From: Chaetorhynchus papuensis
Taxonomy: Eukaryota; Chordata; Aves; Passeriformes; Rhipiduridae
Assembly (NCBI GenBank): GCA_013396525.1
Contig: VWYX01000718.1
Location: 121,556 to 185,555 of the forward strand
Direction: 5' to 3'
DNA: 64,000 bases
The notes under the pieces were generated by a model. The model made no database searches. It saw only the letters and a list, made by a program, of their open reading frames with translations, and was not told the DNA's origin. Both the position numbers and the translations under genes were made by a program. This document shows positions 1-12,978 of the stretch, in pieces (position 1 is the first letter of the stretch; the number at the start of each line of letters is the position of its first letter).

Positions 1-200
1 CAGCACTCCAGCTGTGCCTCACGGGCTGAGCAGAGGGGCAGGATCCCCTCCCTGACCTGCTGGAAAAGCTCGTCCTGATGCCCCCCAGGATCCCACTGGC
101 CCTCCTGGCTGCAAGGACCATGAGTCAGCTTGCGACTCACCAGGACCCCCAGGTCCTTGTCCACAGAGCTGCTCCAGCAGGTCACCCCCAGCCTGAGCTG
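1..200 (-). mobile_element. CR1 LINE fragment, antisense, cut by window edge
   Basis: The plus strand reads as the reverse complement of the late ORF2 part of avian CR1. It has the antisense of the 'accepted-for-lead-CR1' landmarks: a first-exposure block around 1-60, then CACCAGGACCCCCAGGTCC near 140-158. The CR1 3' end would lie to the left, outside the window. The right boundary is uncertain; resemblance fades after about 200 and may run to about 270. The open frame at 78-353 is a by-product of this repeat and is not a gene. Confidence 0.7.
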
Positions 201-2671
201 CTGCTCAAGCAGCTCCTCCTGGGGTCCCTCGTGTCCCTGGGCAGGCTCTCATCCCTCTGCTTCAGCCACAGCAATGAGCTGCCACTGACTGTGGGGTTTG
301 CAGCTCCGAGCTGTGATTTCCTTGCTTTCAGATCTCCTGCTCAGGAGAGTTGATGGCGAGGAGGTGGATAATTCAGTCCTCACACGTAGCACAGTTTAAT
401 CCCATAAGCACTCACATGAAAGCCGAGGGCTCCGGGCTCCAGTTGTGTGAATTTATCAGAGCAGGGAGCCCTTGGGCAAAGTTTGACTAAGCAACTCTTT
501 CCAAAATGTGATGTGGCTGACATTGAAATTCCTGTCAGTCTTTATCTACGTGGAACAACTGCTCATTGTGGGAACAATATACATGACGCAGGCCTGGAAA
601 TAATTTTAAATCTTAAAATATTATTCCTCAATTGACATACCTTCTTTTTTTTTGTTCCTTTCTCGCAACAAAGCTCTGTAAACTTTTGGTTACTTGGGGT
701 ATTTATCCACTATCGGTTATACCAAAATGATGAAGTTTAAACAGAGCAGTTTTTCATTGTAGTTGTCAGTATTTCCTGTAAAATCTGAGCAGGATTAATC
801 AGCAATAGGATAAAACAAGCCTCTGGTGTCAGAACTGTATTAGTGTTCATAGTGCTGCTACTGTTGACTAAAACAATGCTGGAAATTGCTTAGCAGACCA
901 ATAGTAACCATTTGATATCTTCAGAATGATAGTGCAAAACTAAAATAAAATTTAAATGGTTTAAAATGGTTTTAAAGACCATTTTATATGATAATAAATT
1001 ACTTCTTGTGTATGAATAGAATGGATGAATGTTCTGCATTTGCTTATTACTCTAAAAAGATGTCACTACTACCAAAAATCTTTAAAAAAATATGCTTATT
1101 ATACATTTGAATGCATATCTAACTCTCTACTAGCTAGGAAAAACTTTAAAGAAACCCACAGAAAATATTCTAAAATGACCTTTCTGAATAATTGAAGATG
1201 TCTTTGCATTTTTACCAGCACCTCCATAAACTCAGCATGGCATCAATGACAGTTCCCCTCAACCTCAGCCATAGAGCAGCATTTACAAACACATTTAGAG
1301 AGCTTTACTGTAAGTAATGAAATTATTAGGGAGCAACCAGGACAAATATATCCGAATGTCAAAATGTGCTTTATGAGCTCAATAATTTTCATGGTAAACA
1401 TATTTTCTTCTGAAGCCCTGGTGGCTAAGAGTTGGACTTTGTGCAATTGTGAAGTGGGTGAGTGATGAAATTGCTGGTTTTCTGTTTTCTTCCTGCATGA
1501 GGTTGTAGCTTACACACAGAAAAATCGATCCTGTATTTCTGGGGAATGTTTTAGTTGTGGCTATTTTCTTTTTTTAATGGAATCATAGATGCCTTGTCTT
1601 CACCCATTGAACTGCTGCATTTTCCTCAGCTGTTGTTCCTATCAATATTGAAAAGCATTTTCATTGTCTGAATCTGATCTAGTGGAGGAGGAGCAAACTC
1701 TCAGAGATGGAAATACATGACTCAATGGAGGACATCCATTTTTATGAGTTACCTGGGGGCTGAGGCAGGTCTAAGGCAAAATTACTACAAGATTTTCATT
1801 TTCGAGTCAACCCTTCTGATTTTCCCTTTAATTTCTTTATTGTTCTCACACCCATCCTCAAAAAAAACCAAACCAAAACAGAAACAGATATGCTTCTAAG
1901 TTTAGTTTTGCTATTATCAGAGGAGAAATAACTACAAAATCTGCCCTTCCACCTCCTCAGCTGGAAGGGAGGCAGTCACTTGGAGGAGAACATAAGTTCT
2001 ACATGTGAAAAAGCATTTGTGATGTTGAAAATTGTTAATCACAGCCCTTTTTGGGAGCAGGACTAAACATAATGAAGATAAGTATCAATAGGGGTCAAGC
2101 TAAAAAAAGAAATGTCAAAAATCAATGCCAACAGCTGAACTGTTACTGGACTAGAGCAATTAGCAGCTAAGTTAGTTGTCTCCAAGTACTCCTAAGTGCT
2201 TAATTTGGAATATCACCACACTCCTTGTGCTTTCGACTCCTTTATCTTCACATATAATCCCCATTTTTTCAGCATTCAGATGCCCAAGCTCCTGAAATTT
2301 GATATTCATCAGCATAGGATGAGCTGCTTGGAAAATCTCCCGTAATACCCGAACGTACTGACAAGAGGTGTCTGTGTGTCACAGTACCTAAAAAGCTTCA
2401 GACTGGTCTCGAGACTGGGGCACTGTTGCAGTTAGATTGAAAGGAATGCTGCATTTCTGGATGGCCAGCACCCCTCTGTGAGTGGATATTTGCATGGATG
2501 CTGATTGTGACATTTGTCACCCATTCTTTATCATAACTCTGTGATTCATGAGAGTGTTCTCATCCTCATGGAAGCATCAGCACCTGTTTAGTTCCTGTGT
2601 GTGGAGAAATAATTATTGGCTTAGACAATTAACAGGGTAATTGGGATTCTTTCCTTGCTGCCAGGGCAGTG
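201..2671. other. Single-copy AT-rich stretch, no gene seen
   Basis: No repeat, long open frame or RNA gene is recognisable. The short open frames (67 aa or less) look random. It ends at the 6-bp target duplication of the LTR at 2678. Confidence 0.6.
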
Positions 2672-2677
2672 GCACAA

Positions 2678-3048
2678 TGTAGATGCTGAAAGAGCTTCAG
2701 CAGTGAATTTCTTCAGCTCTCTAGTATTTTGGGAGAACTCTGTCTTTCCCATGCAAGTTCACTAAAACAAAGTTACCAGTTTTTATCAAGATCCACACCT
2801 GCACTTGTTTTTCCCAGATTGTTATGGCTTCAAACAGAAAAACACTTGGGAATGGACGTGTTAGAGCTGGGCCAACCCCCTTGAGGGGTGGATGGCCAGA
2901 GAACCAATTACTTTATGCCATTTAACTCACTTATGTGAACTAACATATAAAAACCTTGGGAAAAAGCCATTAAACCCTGCCTTGCCACTATTTCTACTGA
3001 CCTGGACTTTGTGTGGTTTTTCTACACATCTGCGTTACAGCAGTGACA
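2678..3048 (+). mobile_element. Solo LTR, family A (6-bp TSD, ERVK-like)
   Basis: A 371-bp element starts TGTAGATGCTG and ends GTGACA, and is flanked by a perfect 6-bp target duplication GCACAA (2672-2677 and 3049-3054). It carries TATAAAA at 2946 and an ATTAAA poly(A) signal at 2969-2974. No primer-binding site, gag, pol or env follows. TG...CA ends with a 6-bp duplication are typical of class II (ERVK-like) retroviruses. A full provirus was probably reduced to one LTR by LTR-LTR recombination (inference). The 70-aa frame inside it is incidental. Confidence 0.9.
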
Positions 3049-3054
3049 GCACAA

Positions 3055-4475
3055 GGCTGGGGAACAGGAGATGTTGTGCTCAAGATTCCTTTTCAAGCAC
3101 CTGATTATCCTGCCTCTGTAAACACATCATTTATTTAAAGTCAGCAAATATATTTTCCCCTCTTGATTTTTTTCATTCTTCTCCCCCATCGCTGACAAAA
3201 CATTCTCTCAGCACACTGGGGGCAGGAAATGCTTGGAGCACACAAACGAGTCTTCAAGAGCTGTATTGGTTTTCTGTCAGGAGTAGGTTGTGTAAAGGAG
3301 TGTCAGGATAAGGTTATTTAAAACACCCTCTGTCCTTGATTTCTTCAATGGCCAGAATTTAAACAATCCAAGTGGAATTCCTAAATTATATTCAAAATCT
3401 CAAATTACATAAATGGTTAGGCAACTGCTTTGTATTTTTTGATTCTGGTTGTTATATCCCAGCGAAGCTGGACTAGTGCACACCACATGCAGATGTGAGA
3501 GGCTGTGCTTTACTCAGGGAGAGTAAACTGCTTCCAAAATAGAGAAAAATGAATTATTTAATCTCTTTTTGTATTCATTGAGAAATTGCATCAATTCAAA
3601 GTACCACTGATTTCGGATTCTCACCGCAATAATTTAATTTTTACTTTTATTTTTTATATCTGTAGAAGTAAAAAAAAAAAAAAAAAGCCATTTACATGTA
3701 TGACATCAGATGAAATATTTTTAATCTGTAAACTTTTCTACCATAAATTTAGTTTGAATTTGAGTGTGAAAAATTCTTTTTGCCTATTGTTACACTGCAA
3801 AGCAGGCAATACCTTTCTGATTAAGCCGTTTGAAATGAGCACATGGAGATGAATCCCTGGGGTTTGTCTCAGTGCAATGTGCTCTCTATTCCACATGTAA
3901 TGGCTTCCAATAATCATTCCTCTGGAACACAGAAATCCTTTTGTTCCCCTTTCAAATGTGCTTATCTTCCTTTCTTAGAAAACTGAGACAGAAGTGATCG
4001 AGAGAGAGTGCTGACTCCAGAGAGAGTGATTTGAACCCAAACTGGGACACCATAAAGGGATAGGAGGATTTTTGTGCTTGTTTCCATGGGCCATGGGAGC
4101 AGACTGTGTGTTTTGTATCAAGCTGCCAACAGGTGGATGGAGAGAACGTTGTTCTGGGAATGGAACTAGTGGGAGCCAATGGAGAGACATTTCCTTTGAT
4201 GCAATGATGCCTTTGTGGGGTTCAGAGTCTGCTCCAAATATCAACAGAACAGGAACCTACTGCATATCACGTGTTTACATGAATTCAGCCTATAGATTAG
4301 GTGGTTGTGATTCTCTCCTGGTGGATTTTGTCCTGGTGCCAAAGGAGCTGCCACTGCAGAAGTGCCTCCTGTTAGTCAAGGGCGTGACAACAGACAAATA
4401 AAAGGGTCTCTGATTTTCCTTGCTGGGGTATGGCCACGACTCTTAAGTGCATTCTTTACAATTGTGGCCTTGCAG
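3055..4475. other. Single-copy stretch with a short poly(A) tract
   Basis: There is no recognisable gene or repeat apart from a 17-base A run at 3670-3686. Overlapping open frames at 3952-4401 on both strands look random and share no protein-like pattern. Confidence 0.55.
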
Positions 4476-4802
4476 GGCCTGGAGGAGCTGCAGGAAAGAT
4501 GGAGAGAGACAATTGCCAAGGGCTGCAGGGCCAGGACAAAGGGGAATGGCTTCCCAGTGCCAGAGGGCAGGGCTGGATGGGGTCTTGGGCAGGAATTGTT
4601 CCCTGGCAGGGTGGGCAGGCCCTGGCACAGGGTGCCCAGAGCAGCTGTGGCTGCCCCTGGATCCCTGGCAGTGCCCAAGGCCAGGTTGGCCATTGGGGCT
4701 TGGAGCAGCCTGGGACAGTGGGAGGTGTCCCTGCCCATGGCAGGGGTGGGATGAGCTGAGTTTTAAGGTCCCTTCCAACCCAAACTTTTCCATGATTCTA
4801 CA
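4476..4802 (+). mobile_element. CR1 LINE 3' end, 5'-truncated
   Basis: The segment runs from the CR1 'gagctgcaggaaagatgg' region through GGGGAATGGCTT (4541) and GCCCTGGCACAGGGTGCCCAG to GTCCCTGCCCATGGCAGGGG, and finishes with TCCCTTCCAACCC and a CATGATTCTA tail. The last part is the conserved CR1 3' UTR with its 8-bp-type terminal repeat. Open frames on both strands here (up to 185 aa) are CR1-derived and have no independent support. It is very similar to the copies at 26711 and (inverted) 15967. Confidence 0.92.
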
Positions 4803-6960
4803 ATATAGAAAGCCTTGGAAACACAGGAATCTTTTTCAAGGCCTGGGAGAAAGTGTTCTACTGCACTTGAGATCTGTGCAGAAAAATAAAAGGCACTCAA
4901 ATAGTCTGTGCCATTTTTTCACATCACATGCCCTGGCTGCAGTCTGTATTCCTAAATCTTTCAAGACAGCAAAATCTAAGGCAAGTTTTGTCTTTCTAAA
5001 ATGATACAAACACCCCCAAACACTTCAAAAATAATTGTTTTTATAGATGCCCTGCACTGTTTCATCCCCTTTTAAGGCTGTGCGTTACTGTGGATGCTGT
5101 GAGAACATATTTTCTTGTGCCCTCAGTAGCCAGAATGTGTGAAGTCTTGCAGAATTTCCTTGGTGGGCTCTGCCATCTGCTGTGGATCAAAGGTCAGCAA
5201 GTCTCTGAATAGTAAATACCACACAGCAAAATTTCATAGGAAGAAACTTCACATTAAATTAGTTTGAAGATTTAATTTAAATACATTAATGAAATAAGCA
5301 AAAATACGTCTGTCACAACAGTTCTGAATGCCAACTCTGCTGCCTACAAAGAGTTCTTTATTACCAAGCTTCAAAGAAAATGTTATCTCTTAGTTATTCC
5401 ATCATGAAAAAGTCAAAAGTTCACACAGTTAGAATACTCAGGTCAGATTTGTATCCTCTTCCTGCCACATTCATGCATTTAGCAGTAATTTGATAAACAG
5501 CTTAGTTTTTGCTCATAAGCTGCGATTCCAGATGGAAGATTTAATCACAAAGCCTATTTTGGACACTTTGTTTTAATACCGTGGTGTGGTGGCAGCACAC
5601 CAGTGTGATGTTCTGTGATGCAACATGTGCAAAGTAAAGTGTGTCTGTTCCTTTATGTAGGAGGAGGATACCAACCACAAGAAATGAGGAAAAACCACCT
5701 GATTCTTTTATACATTACTTCAGTGAAAAATGGTGCTGCATTGCAACAGTGTAGAAAGGCAGGATGCAGATTTGTTCAATGCAGTTTAGACATGTATACC
5801 CTTTTCACCTTTCTAAACAGGAAATTAAAATTTTCAGGAATGTGATTTCTCTGGTTTGAAATGTATTCTTTCTAAAGGAAAGCAGACTGTCAGTGCATGT
5901 AGCTGTATATTGGTTTTTAGGTTTTGGTTGAGAAGCCAAACTAAGAACATAAAAGGCATAACTTGATATTACAGTAAAGAAAAGTGAATTCTGCATCCCA
6001 TGCAGAACAGACCAGGAGGCTCTGTCAGTTCTGGGCCTCCTGTGCTGAAATCTCATCACTAAGCAAAGATTTCCATTGGAGAAACATTTTCAAAGTGTGT
6101 TCTGATTAACCAGGCTTTCCTTGAGCTGATCTTATGAGGACCCTGGTACTACCCAGGAAAATTGGTTCCAATTCTTCCCATGATCAGCTGGAAGGTGGAA
6201 AGACATTCCTTGTTATGACTGAAAAAATAGCTGCAGTTTAATTGGAGATGTCTGTAAATTTGGTCTTACAGGAAAAATCATTTTGCTTCCTTGCAGAGTT
6301 TCCCTGGGTGATACAATTCCAAATGAACACAGCATGTACAGGTTAAGTCCCCCTGTGCCGAGGGTGTGTCAGACCCAGAGGCTCAATTTAATCAATGTAG
6401 TCGTAATTAAGCAAGTTACTACTCTTTATCTGTGCTACGTGATTGTGGTTTAGTGGTTTGCCATTTTTAAATCTTTGTCTTGTGTGCGAAAGGATCATTT
6501 TTCCTCCTTCCCTGTCAAAATATTATTGTGAGAATTATATGGCATCGACTATTCTGATCATAAGAACTTCTTTCTGTATTTTCCTCATTCAGAAATCAGT
6601 AAAATAACAGTACTATGGCAGTTGTCAGAGACAGATTTCCTTTCAAAATTATGATGAGTCCTATTATAATCATCAAGGATACCTTAAACCCACTACCCTC
6701 TGAACACCCCTTCTAACTTTTTACTTTGGGCTGGGAAGGTGTCAGGGAAATGAGTCAGTGAATGTGAAAGATCATCAGAGTAGCTGGAATAATATTGTGT
6801 TTACCTGTGTATTTTTTACCACGCAGTGAACATTTTCATAGTTTAATGCAGAAAAATGACCCCCCCCCCCAGTCAGGATCTGATTTTAGTGTCACCTGCT
6901 GGAGCAGGGAGGTGGGAGAAGAGGATCCACTGCTGTTCCTTCCAGCCTGACCCATTCTGG
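4803..6960. other. Single-copy stretch, no gene seen
   Basis: This is AT-rich DNA with no repeat recognised except a C homopolymer at about 6861-6870. The open frames are under 90 aa and unremarkable. Confidence 0.55.
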
Positions 6961-7420
6961 TGATGCCATGATGATTTTTGCCTTTTCTTTTATCCCCCTG
7001 CTATACCTTTTTACAATTTCTGTATTCTTGGTGCTTTTTGCCCACATTCTTGGACTTGTTTGTCAAGCTGGGAGACTGAACATTTTAGAAGCTTCGTAGG
7101 GAGGGATCAGTGTGCCCAGAGCCCAAGGTCCTCTCCAGAACACATTTTGGAAACTGAGATAGAACCATCCAGGGGAAGGTTCCTTGGGGAGGGGGGCTCA
7201 CTCGAGCCTCTCATTGGGGAATCTTTGATAGATGTGCTAATTAGTAACACCTCTAATGTGATCCCAGATCTATTGTGGGTGTGCACTGCGGGGTGCATGG
7301 AGGTGCATTCGACCTGGACGTGGTGCACCTAAGGATCCTTAAAATAAATCTCAAGGTAAAATCCCTTTTTCCCTTCTAACCGTGTTTGACTCTTGATTTT
7401 AAGACCAGGAAAAGGCATCA
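6961..7420 (+). mobile_element. Solo LTR, family P (4-bp TSD, class I-like)
   Basis: A 460-bp element has TGATGCC/GGCATCA ends and is flanked by the direct repeat CTGG (6957-6960 and 7421-7424). An AATAAA signal lies at 7343-7348. Its inverted copy at 28128-28587 has exactly the same length and roughly 20 mismatches by eye. Ends plus a 4-bp duplication fit a gammaretrovirus-like (class I) LTR. A 90-aa open frame inside (7060-7332) is shared by both copies because the sequence is shared; nothing supports translation. Confidence 0.85.
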
Positions 7421-10400
7421 CTGGGATCCTCTGGTTCCTCTGTGATTCCATGGAATCAGTTTTGTGTTCTGCTGTTGTGTTCTGCTGCTGCCCCAGGCAA
7501 GTGCTGGGATTCTTGTCGTACTTGAGCTTTGTCTTGAGTTCATTTAAGGAAGTTGTGAACTGTGTTTCTCATTGGACAGATTTGGGTCAATGGTTGCTGT
7601 GGTGCAGGAAATACTTCGTTAGAGAATGCTGCAAAATGTTAATTTCTATTAAAAAATAGGATCAAAGATTCTGTATTTCTTTGCACATTAAAATAGGATT
7701 ATCCTTGATTTAGGTGACTATGTTTGTCCTCTCATATTTGATCTCTGCAACAACTATACTGATCTCCCTGAGATTTTCCTTTTCCACCTTTTTGAACTAT
7801 TTCTTTTCCACTAAATGAGCTCTTTTAGTTCATTTTTTCACATAGTCATGCTCTTTTTGGGAATTTGTGTCCAGGCAGTAAGAAATGTCCAGATATCAAA
7901 CTCTTTTTTGCCATTTCCAAGTCCTACTTTAAGAAAATGTATCACTCAACTTTATTAGTGATTTGGGTTGTTTTTTTTAATTTTCAAATTTATCAGAGTA
8001 AATCTTTATCTACATGATTCTTCTCATTGAGGTAATAGCGCCATTTGCAAAATAAACTTAATTTGAGAGCCAAAAGAACAGTTTTAAAACAAATGCTTTC
8101 AAAATTTTATCTCAATGGATTTTCAGAAAATGCAGTTTAGGGGTTTTCTGTTTCTCCTTTCAGAATTTAATTCTGTTTCATCTCTCCAACTCCACTTCTG
8201 ACTAAGCAGGTAAAGGCAGAGGATATTCCTGCAATTCCTAACACAACGGGCCTGGTGCAGAAAGTTAAAATGAATTGAAAATGTTGTTAGTTTCAATATT
8301 TGATCTCAGATTTTCATGAATACTTGCTAAAACAACAACAAAGTAAACCTTTTCACAGCTCTAGATCATTGGATATTCACTGCAAAATGTGCAGAAATTA
8401 TTTATGGAGGCAAAAGTTTTCATTATTTATGTTCATTTATTGTGTGAACAAGAGTTCACAGAAGAACACAGAGCTGGAAAAAATGTTTCTGGAGTCTGTT
8501 TCAGGAAAATGCCATTTTAGTGCTCTTAATTTATATCATTTAGCTCTGACACTGTGTTCTGGTACCTGGAGGGGAAAGGAAGTGTAAGAGCCACATTCAA
8601 AGTGAGTGTTGGGATCTTTTCTCTTGTTCTGAGAGATGCACCACTGCTGGCTTTTGTGATTCTTCTTAAATTACTGCACACGCATTTCAAACACAGAATG
8701 CTTTCTCTGATCCTGGATATCTTTGCTTATAATTAAAATCAATTCTACAATAGGTATAAAACTGATGTTGTACCAACAGTGCAATGTTATTGATTCTTTT
8801 AGTGCTTCATTTGTAGACATTTCATTTTCCCACTAAAATGATTTTGTCCCTTGCTTCCTGTACCCCTTTTTAACTGAAATTATCAGCTATTATTGTCAAC
8901 TAGAAAATACTACATTAAAACAAACTTTTATGGGGAAGATCTGAGAAAAATAAGTGAAGCAGAGCAGCCTGACATGACAGGAGAATCAATATAGGAAGAG
9001 CCAGACTGATTAACTCTTCCTTTGAGCAGCAGCAGAAGCACTGAGAAGATTAAGAGCCACTTCTAGAAAAGGGATGAGTTTGGATTCAGAGAAGAGAAAC
9101 ATGTGATAACCCCCACCTCTGTCTCGGGTTTGAATTACAGATTAGAGATTACATGTAATTAGAGATTACATGAAACTCCTTGTGGCTGAACCACTATTGC
9201 AGAGGGGCTGTGCTCGCTTTACCCAGACTCCAGAGGTGAGAGCAAAAAAGTAATATCCAAACTTATGAGCAGAATTAGGAGCAGCCAGAGACAGCAGAAC
9301 TCCTAAAAAATACCAGATGCCAAGAACCTGAACTATTTATCATTCAGTTGTTTCTAGAGTCTGTCTAACATGTGTATATATGCACACATATATATTTAAT
9401 TGGTTATTTTCAGAAATTAACACATGATTTAAGCAAAATCCTTGCTTTCTTCTCAGTGCTACCTGAAAAGACTTTTAGCCTTCAAAAACACATGCAGTAT
9501 CACAGCAATTATGGGAAAATTAAAGCTCAGTGGTCAACACGTTGGAAGAGGGTGATTTGATTTTGATAACTGAAGAAGTGCAAAATAAACCTAGAACTGG
9601 AGAACAAGAATCCAAACTACTAAAAGTTTGAAAAGACGTGAGGAAAATATTGGAAAATAATGCAAAAGGAAAGAATGAATAGCTGGGTTTATGGTGCCTC
9701 TTTCTGTCTTCTTTCTATTCTTTTAATACCATTAATTTAACTCATTCTAGTATGTGTATGTTTTTATGGAATTATAAGTCAAGATCAATGAGCAGGTCTG
9801 AATGGAGAAGTGTCTCTGAATGCTAACTTGGATTTTAAGGCTTTGTTAAACTGGAGAAAGTGCTGTAAATTTTTTTGAAGTTTCCACCTAGGATGTGGTA
9901 ATTCTGTTCCCCCAACAGTGCTTCCTGAGCCTTGGTTACAAGGAAGCTGAGTTGAATTCAGTGGCAAAATAAGGAAACACTTTTTGGATAAAACATTCCA
10001 TGGCTTCTGCAGCCCTTCAGGGCTCTCCTCCTGTTTCCCCTGTCTACCTTTGTAGGCTTGGCTTTGGAGCAGGGTTAAACCATTGGAATTCCAAGCTCCA
10101 ACTCCAGACATTTCATATTTCTGTTATCATAAGAGGCTGTGTAGCATCATGAGAGAAATTATTGTTTTGTGGACAATTGCACGGGTGAGAACAACTCTGG
10201 CACTGCAGGCTGGGAGCTGAGGATGTAAGGAAACACTCAGGAGCTGTGGTGGCCAAAGTTCAACAGTGGGTTACACAAACAGCAGCTCTTCAGCCCTGAC
10301 TGCTCCTTAAAGAAAACTTCAGGCCTATCTTTCTTTCCTTTTGGGGTTTGAAGGAGTTGCAGTGACTGGAAAGGTGCAGTGAATGACTGGAAGTGAAGAA

Positions 10401-10499
10401 TGATTCACACAACAGCTCCAGCTCAGTGCAGAGGACCAAGTAGAGGGACAGAGGAGAGAGATCAAAGCTTAGCAAGTGAAGCACTTTTTAATTAAATTT
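7421..10499. other. Single-copy AT-rich stretch
   Basis: No gene or interspersed repeat is recognised. One short tandem repeat (9141-9172) lies in it. Open frames of up to 108 aa (9785-10111, minus) show no recognisable domain. Confidence 0.55.
9141..9172. repeat. 17-bp tandem duplication
   Basis: ATTAGAGATTACATGTA at 9141-9157 is followed directly by a second copy lacking the last two bases (9158-9172). It probably arose by replication slippage. Confidence 0.85.
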
Positions 10500-10610
10500 A
10501 AAAAACAAACAAACAAACAACAACAACAAAAAAACCAAACAAAAAAAAAACCCAAACAAAAAAAATAAAACAAAACACAAAAAAACCCCAAAACAAAAAT
10601 AAAAAAAAAA
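10500..10610. repeat. A-rich (CAAA)n-like low-complexity tract
   Basis: About 110 bases are nearly all A with scattered C: CAAA, CAA and CCAAA units. The minus-strand open frame across it is all F, L and C codons and is an artefact. It could be a decayed retrotransposon tail, but no source element is visible beside it. Confidence 0.85.
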
Positions 10611-11815
10611 TTGGGCATCTCAACTGTTCGTAAAAGTGCCAGAACAAAAGTGGCTGTTATAGCCACAAAATAGATTATATTTTTACACTTTTATTTATCT
10701 TCAGAATAGAACACAGGAGCATCAGAAGTTATGGAAATGCAGGTTGTTTAGTGCTGCTGACATCTGTTCTAAACCAGCAATGGATCTCCCTGTGAGAGAG
10801 ATGAATGAAAGGAATGGGGAGGGAATATGAGACAGGGCATTAACAATCAGGGTCAGGTTACTGACATTGATTTTTACCTACAATTTACTTTGTTATGAAG
10901 GGAAGTTTGGAAATTTCTTCCGCACAAAAAATTACTTCATTCACTGCAAAGTCAGTAAAACCAGCTATTGATTTCCATATGACAAAAATTAAAATAATCT
11001 CTACTCCATTGTATTTAGTGTAACCAGTATTACCAAAAGTATTTTACTTTAGTAGATAGGAGCTGCTTCCTAGAAAAAAAAGATATGGTGATATTCCTTT
11101 AGTTTTCATTATGATAATCATTCCCATTCTTAAAAATCACTTATATTCCAGCGCTTGGTATTTACACAATGCTCTTCCTGTATATATGTGTGTAAAAAAC
11201 CATTAACTAATGGATGTTTTAAATCAGAAGCAAACGCTGTAAAGTTTCAGATACAGCTGCAGGGATTCCCTTAAATTAGAGATTCCAAAACACTCACTGC
11301 AATTTGACAGTTTTATGTCCTTGGCTGATAGCTGCTTGGGCTGGAACCTCAGTGAGTTGATCAGATCCCCCCTCACTGGAGCACATTTGCTTTAATTATG
11401 CTGTCAGCGACCCCTGGTTGGATAATGTGCAGATTACAGAGATGTGTAGGGCCCAGTGAGGCGTTACAGAGCAGCCACTGGGGTGGGGAACGACAGACAG
11501 CAAACCCTGCACTTTGCAGCCCTGGGTTTGAGAGGAAATGAGTCTCTGATTTCAGTCAGGCACTTGGAGGATTCCCCCTCTTCTCCAACTTCTGCGCTTG
11601 CAGCTTTTGAAATGCTCTGCAGAGGGATTAAAAACTCCACAATATGAAGAGTGATGAGAGATTTTTCTGCCCTGAAAGATCTTCAGAGCACTTTGCCTTT
11701 CCCTGCTGACACAGTCCCAGCTGGCAGAGATTGCCATCTCGTTCTGTCTCGTGGCACAACGGGCCACGTCTGCTGGGAGCCACAGAGACAAACGGCACCT
11801 CCGGCCTTGAAAGGG

Positions 11816-11891
11816 TTTCAGCAATCCCAAATATCCTGGTGTATTTATTTCTGTTTCAGCAATCCCACATATCCCGGGGTATTTATTTCTG
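11816..11891. repeat. 38-bp tandem duplication
   Basis: Two adjacent 38-bp units (11816-11853, 11854-11891) begin TTTCAGCAATCCCA and end TATTTATTTCTG. They differ at about four positions. Confidence 0.85.
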
Positions 11892-12039
11892 CAGGAAAAT
11901 CCCCTGTCCCCGAAGCACCGTGGTTTGCAGAGATAGCCATGTGAAATACAGAGTTTTCAGAGAACAAATGAAAACAGCAGCTGCTAGGAAGGGATTGTTG
12001 TATTTTTGTTGCCAGACTTCTGCCTCAGGACTTCTATTT

Positions 12040-12190
12040 ACATATATATTAATACATATATATATATATACACACCCTATATATAAATATATATTCATAT
12101 ATACACACACATAAAATACATTTTAATAAACGTTTCAGACATAAAATATTTATAAATATGTATGCATTATATGCATGTATATTTATATGC
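12040..12190. repeat. TA/CA-rich microsatellite region
   Basis: Alternating TA and CA steps (TATATATA, ACACAC, ATATATTCATATAT) form an impure dinucleotide tract with many short palindromes. Confidence 0.8.
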
Positions 12191-12605
12191 ATATTATCTA
12201 CTGGGGTAAACTGGCTGTAGAAAATACAAAATAACTACTTTTTTTTTTTTAAGATGTCTTTGGGCCTGCAGGTTTTGTCTCTGAAAGTCTCAGTTCCTTA
12301 TTTGTGAACATAAAGGAAATATTGGCTCCCCTGAATCACACAGAGTCATGTTTGAAGTTAAAATTCTGCCTCATGGTGAGCCTGAAGAGGGTTTACCCAA
12401 GTTTGGTAAAATTGTGAGAAAGCTGAGTGTTGGTGGAGCATTACAGTAACTGCAGATGCGGGGGAAAAAAAAATCACTGTACAGCTGCAGGGGATGGTTA
12501 GCCTGGTGTGCACCTGAGGGAGAGGTATTTCTGCAAGAATAAAGAGAATTTGAACCTTCTCATGTCTTACTCATGGTAGGGAGAACGTGAATATTCGAGC
12601 CCAAC

Positions 12606-12972
12606 TGTCGCTGTCGCCCCGCGGATGCGTAGAGAAACCACACGAAGTCCAGGGTCAGGTATCAATGGCAGCAAGTGATTTAATGCTTTTTTCCCGAGGC
12701 TTTTGTATGTTAGTTCACAAAAAGTGTGTTAAATGTCATAAGGTAATTGGTCCTCTGGCCATCCACCCCTTGAGAGGATTGGCCAAATTCTAAGATGTCC
12801 ATTCCCAGTTGGGAATAGTTGAAGCCATAACAATCCGGCAAAACATGTTGCAGGTGCGAATATTCACGAAACTGGTAACTTTGTTTTAGATACTTGCATG
12901 GGAAAGACAGAGCTCTCTCAAAATGCTAGAGAGCTGAAAAAATTCACTGCTGAGGCTTTTTCAGCATCCACA
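12606..12972 (-). mobile_element. Solo LTR, family A (subgroup with copy at 62371)
   Basis: A 367-bp element is inverted relative to 2678. Plus-strand ends are TGTCGCTGTCGC and CAGCATCCACA. The perfect 6-bp duplication CCCAAC lies at 12600-12605 and 12973-12978. The poly(A) signal (as TTTAAT) is kept, but the TATA box is changed (the plus strand reads CTTTTGTATG where other copies have TTTTTATATG). It shares diagnostic bases with the 62371 copy, for example GGTATCAATGGC, CATAAGGTAATTGGTCCTC and GATTGGCCAAATTCTAAGATG. No internal retroviral sequence adjoins. Confidence 0.9.
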
Positions 12973-12978
12973 CCCAAC

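Larger units (their letters stand above)
10611..12599. other. Single-copy stretch with two local repeats
   Basis: It contains the 38-bp tandem repeat at 11816 and the TA/CA-rich tract at 12040. Overlapping open frames at 11456-12114 are short and partly created by these repeats. No gene is recognised. Confidence 0.5.

Noticed and set aside
7060..7332. A 90-aa frame conserved at 28216-28488 as a small gene
   Set aside because: Both frames lie within copies of the same LTR. Shared ancestry of the repeat explains the similarity.
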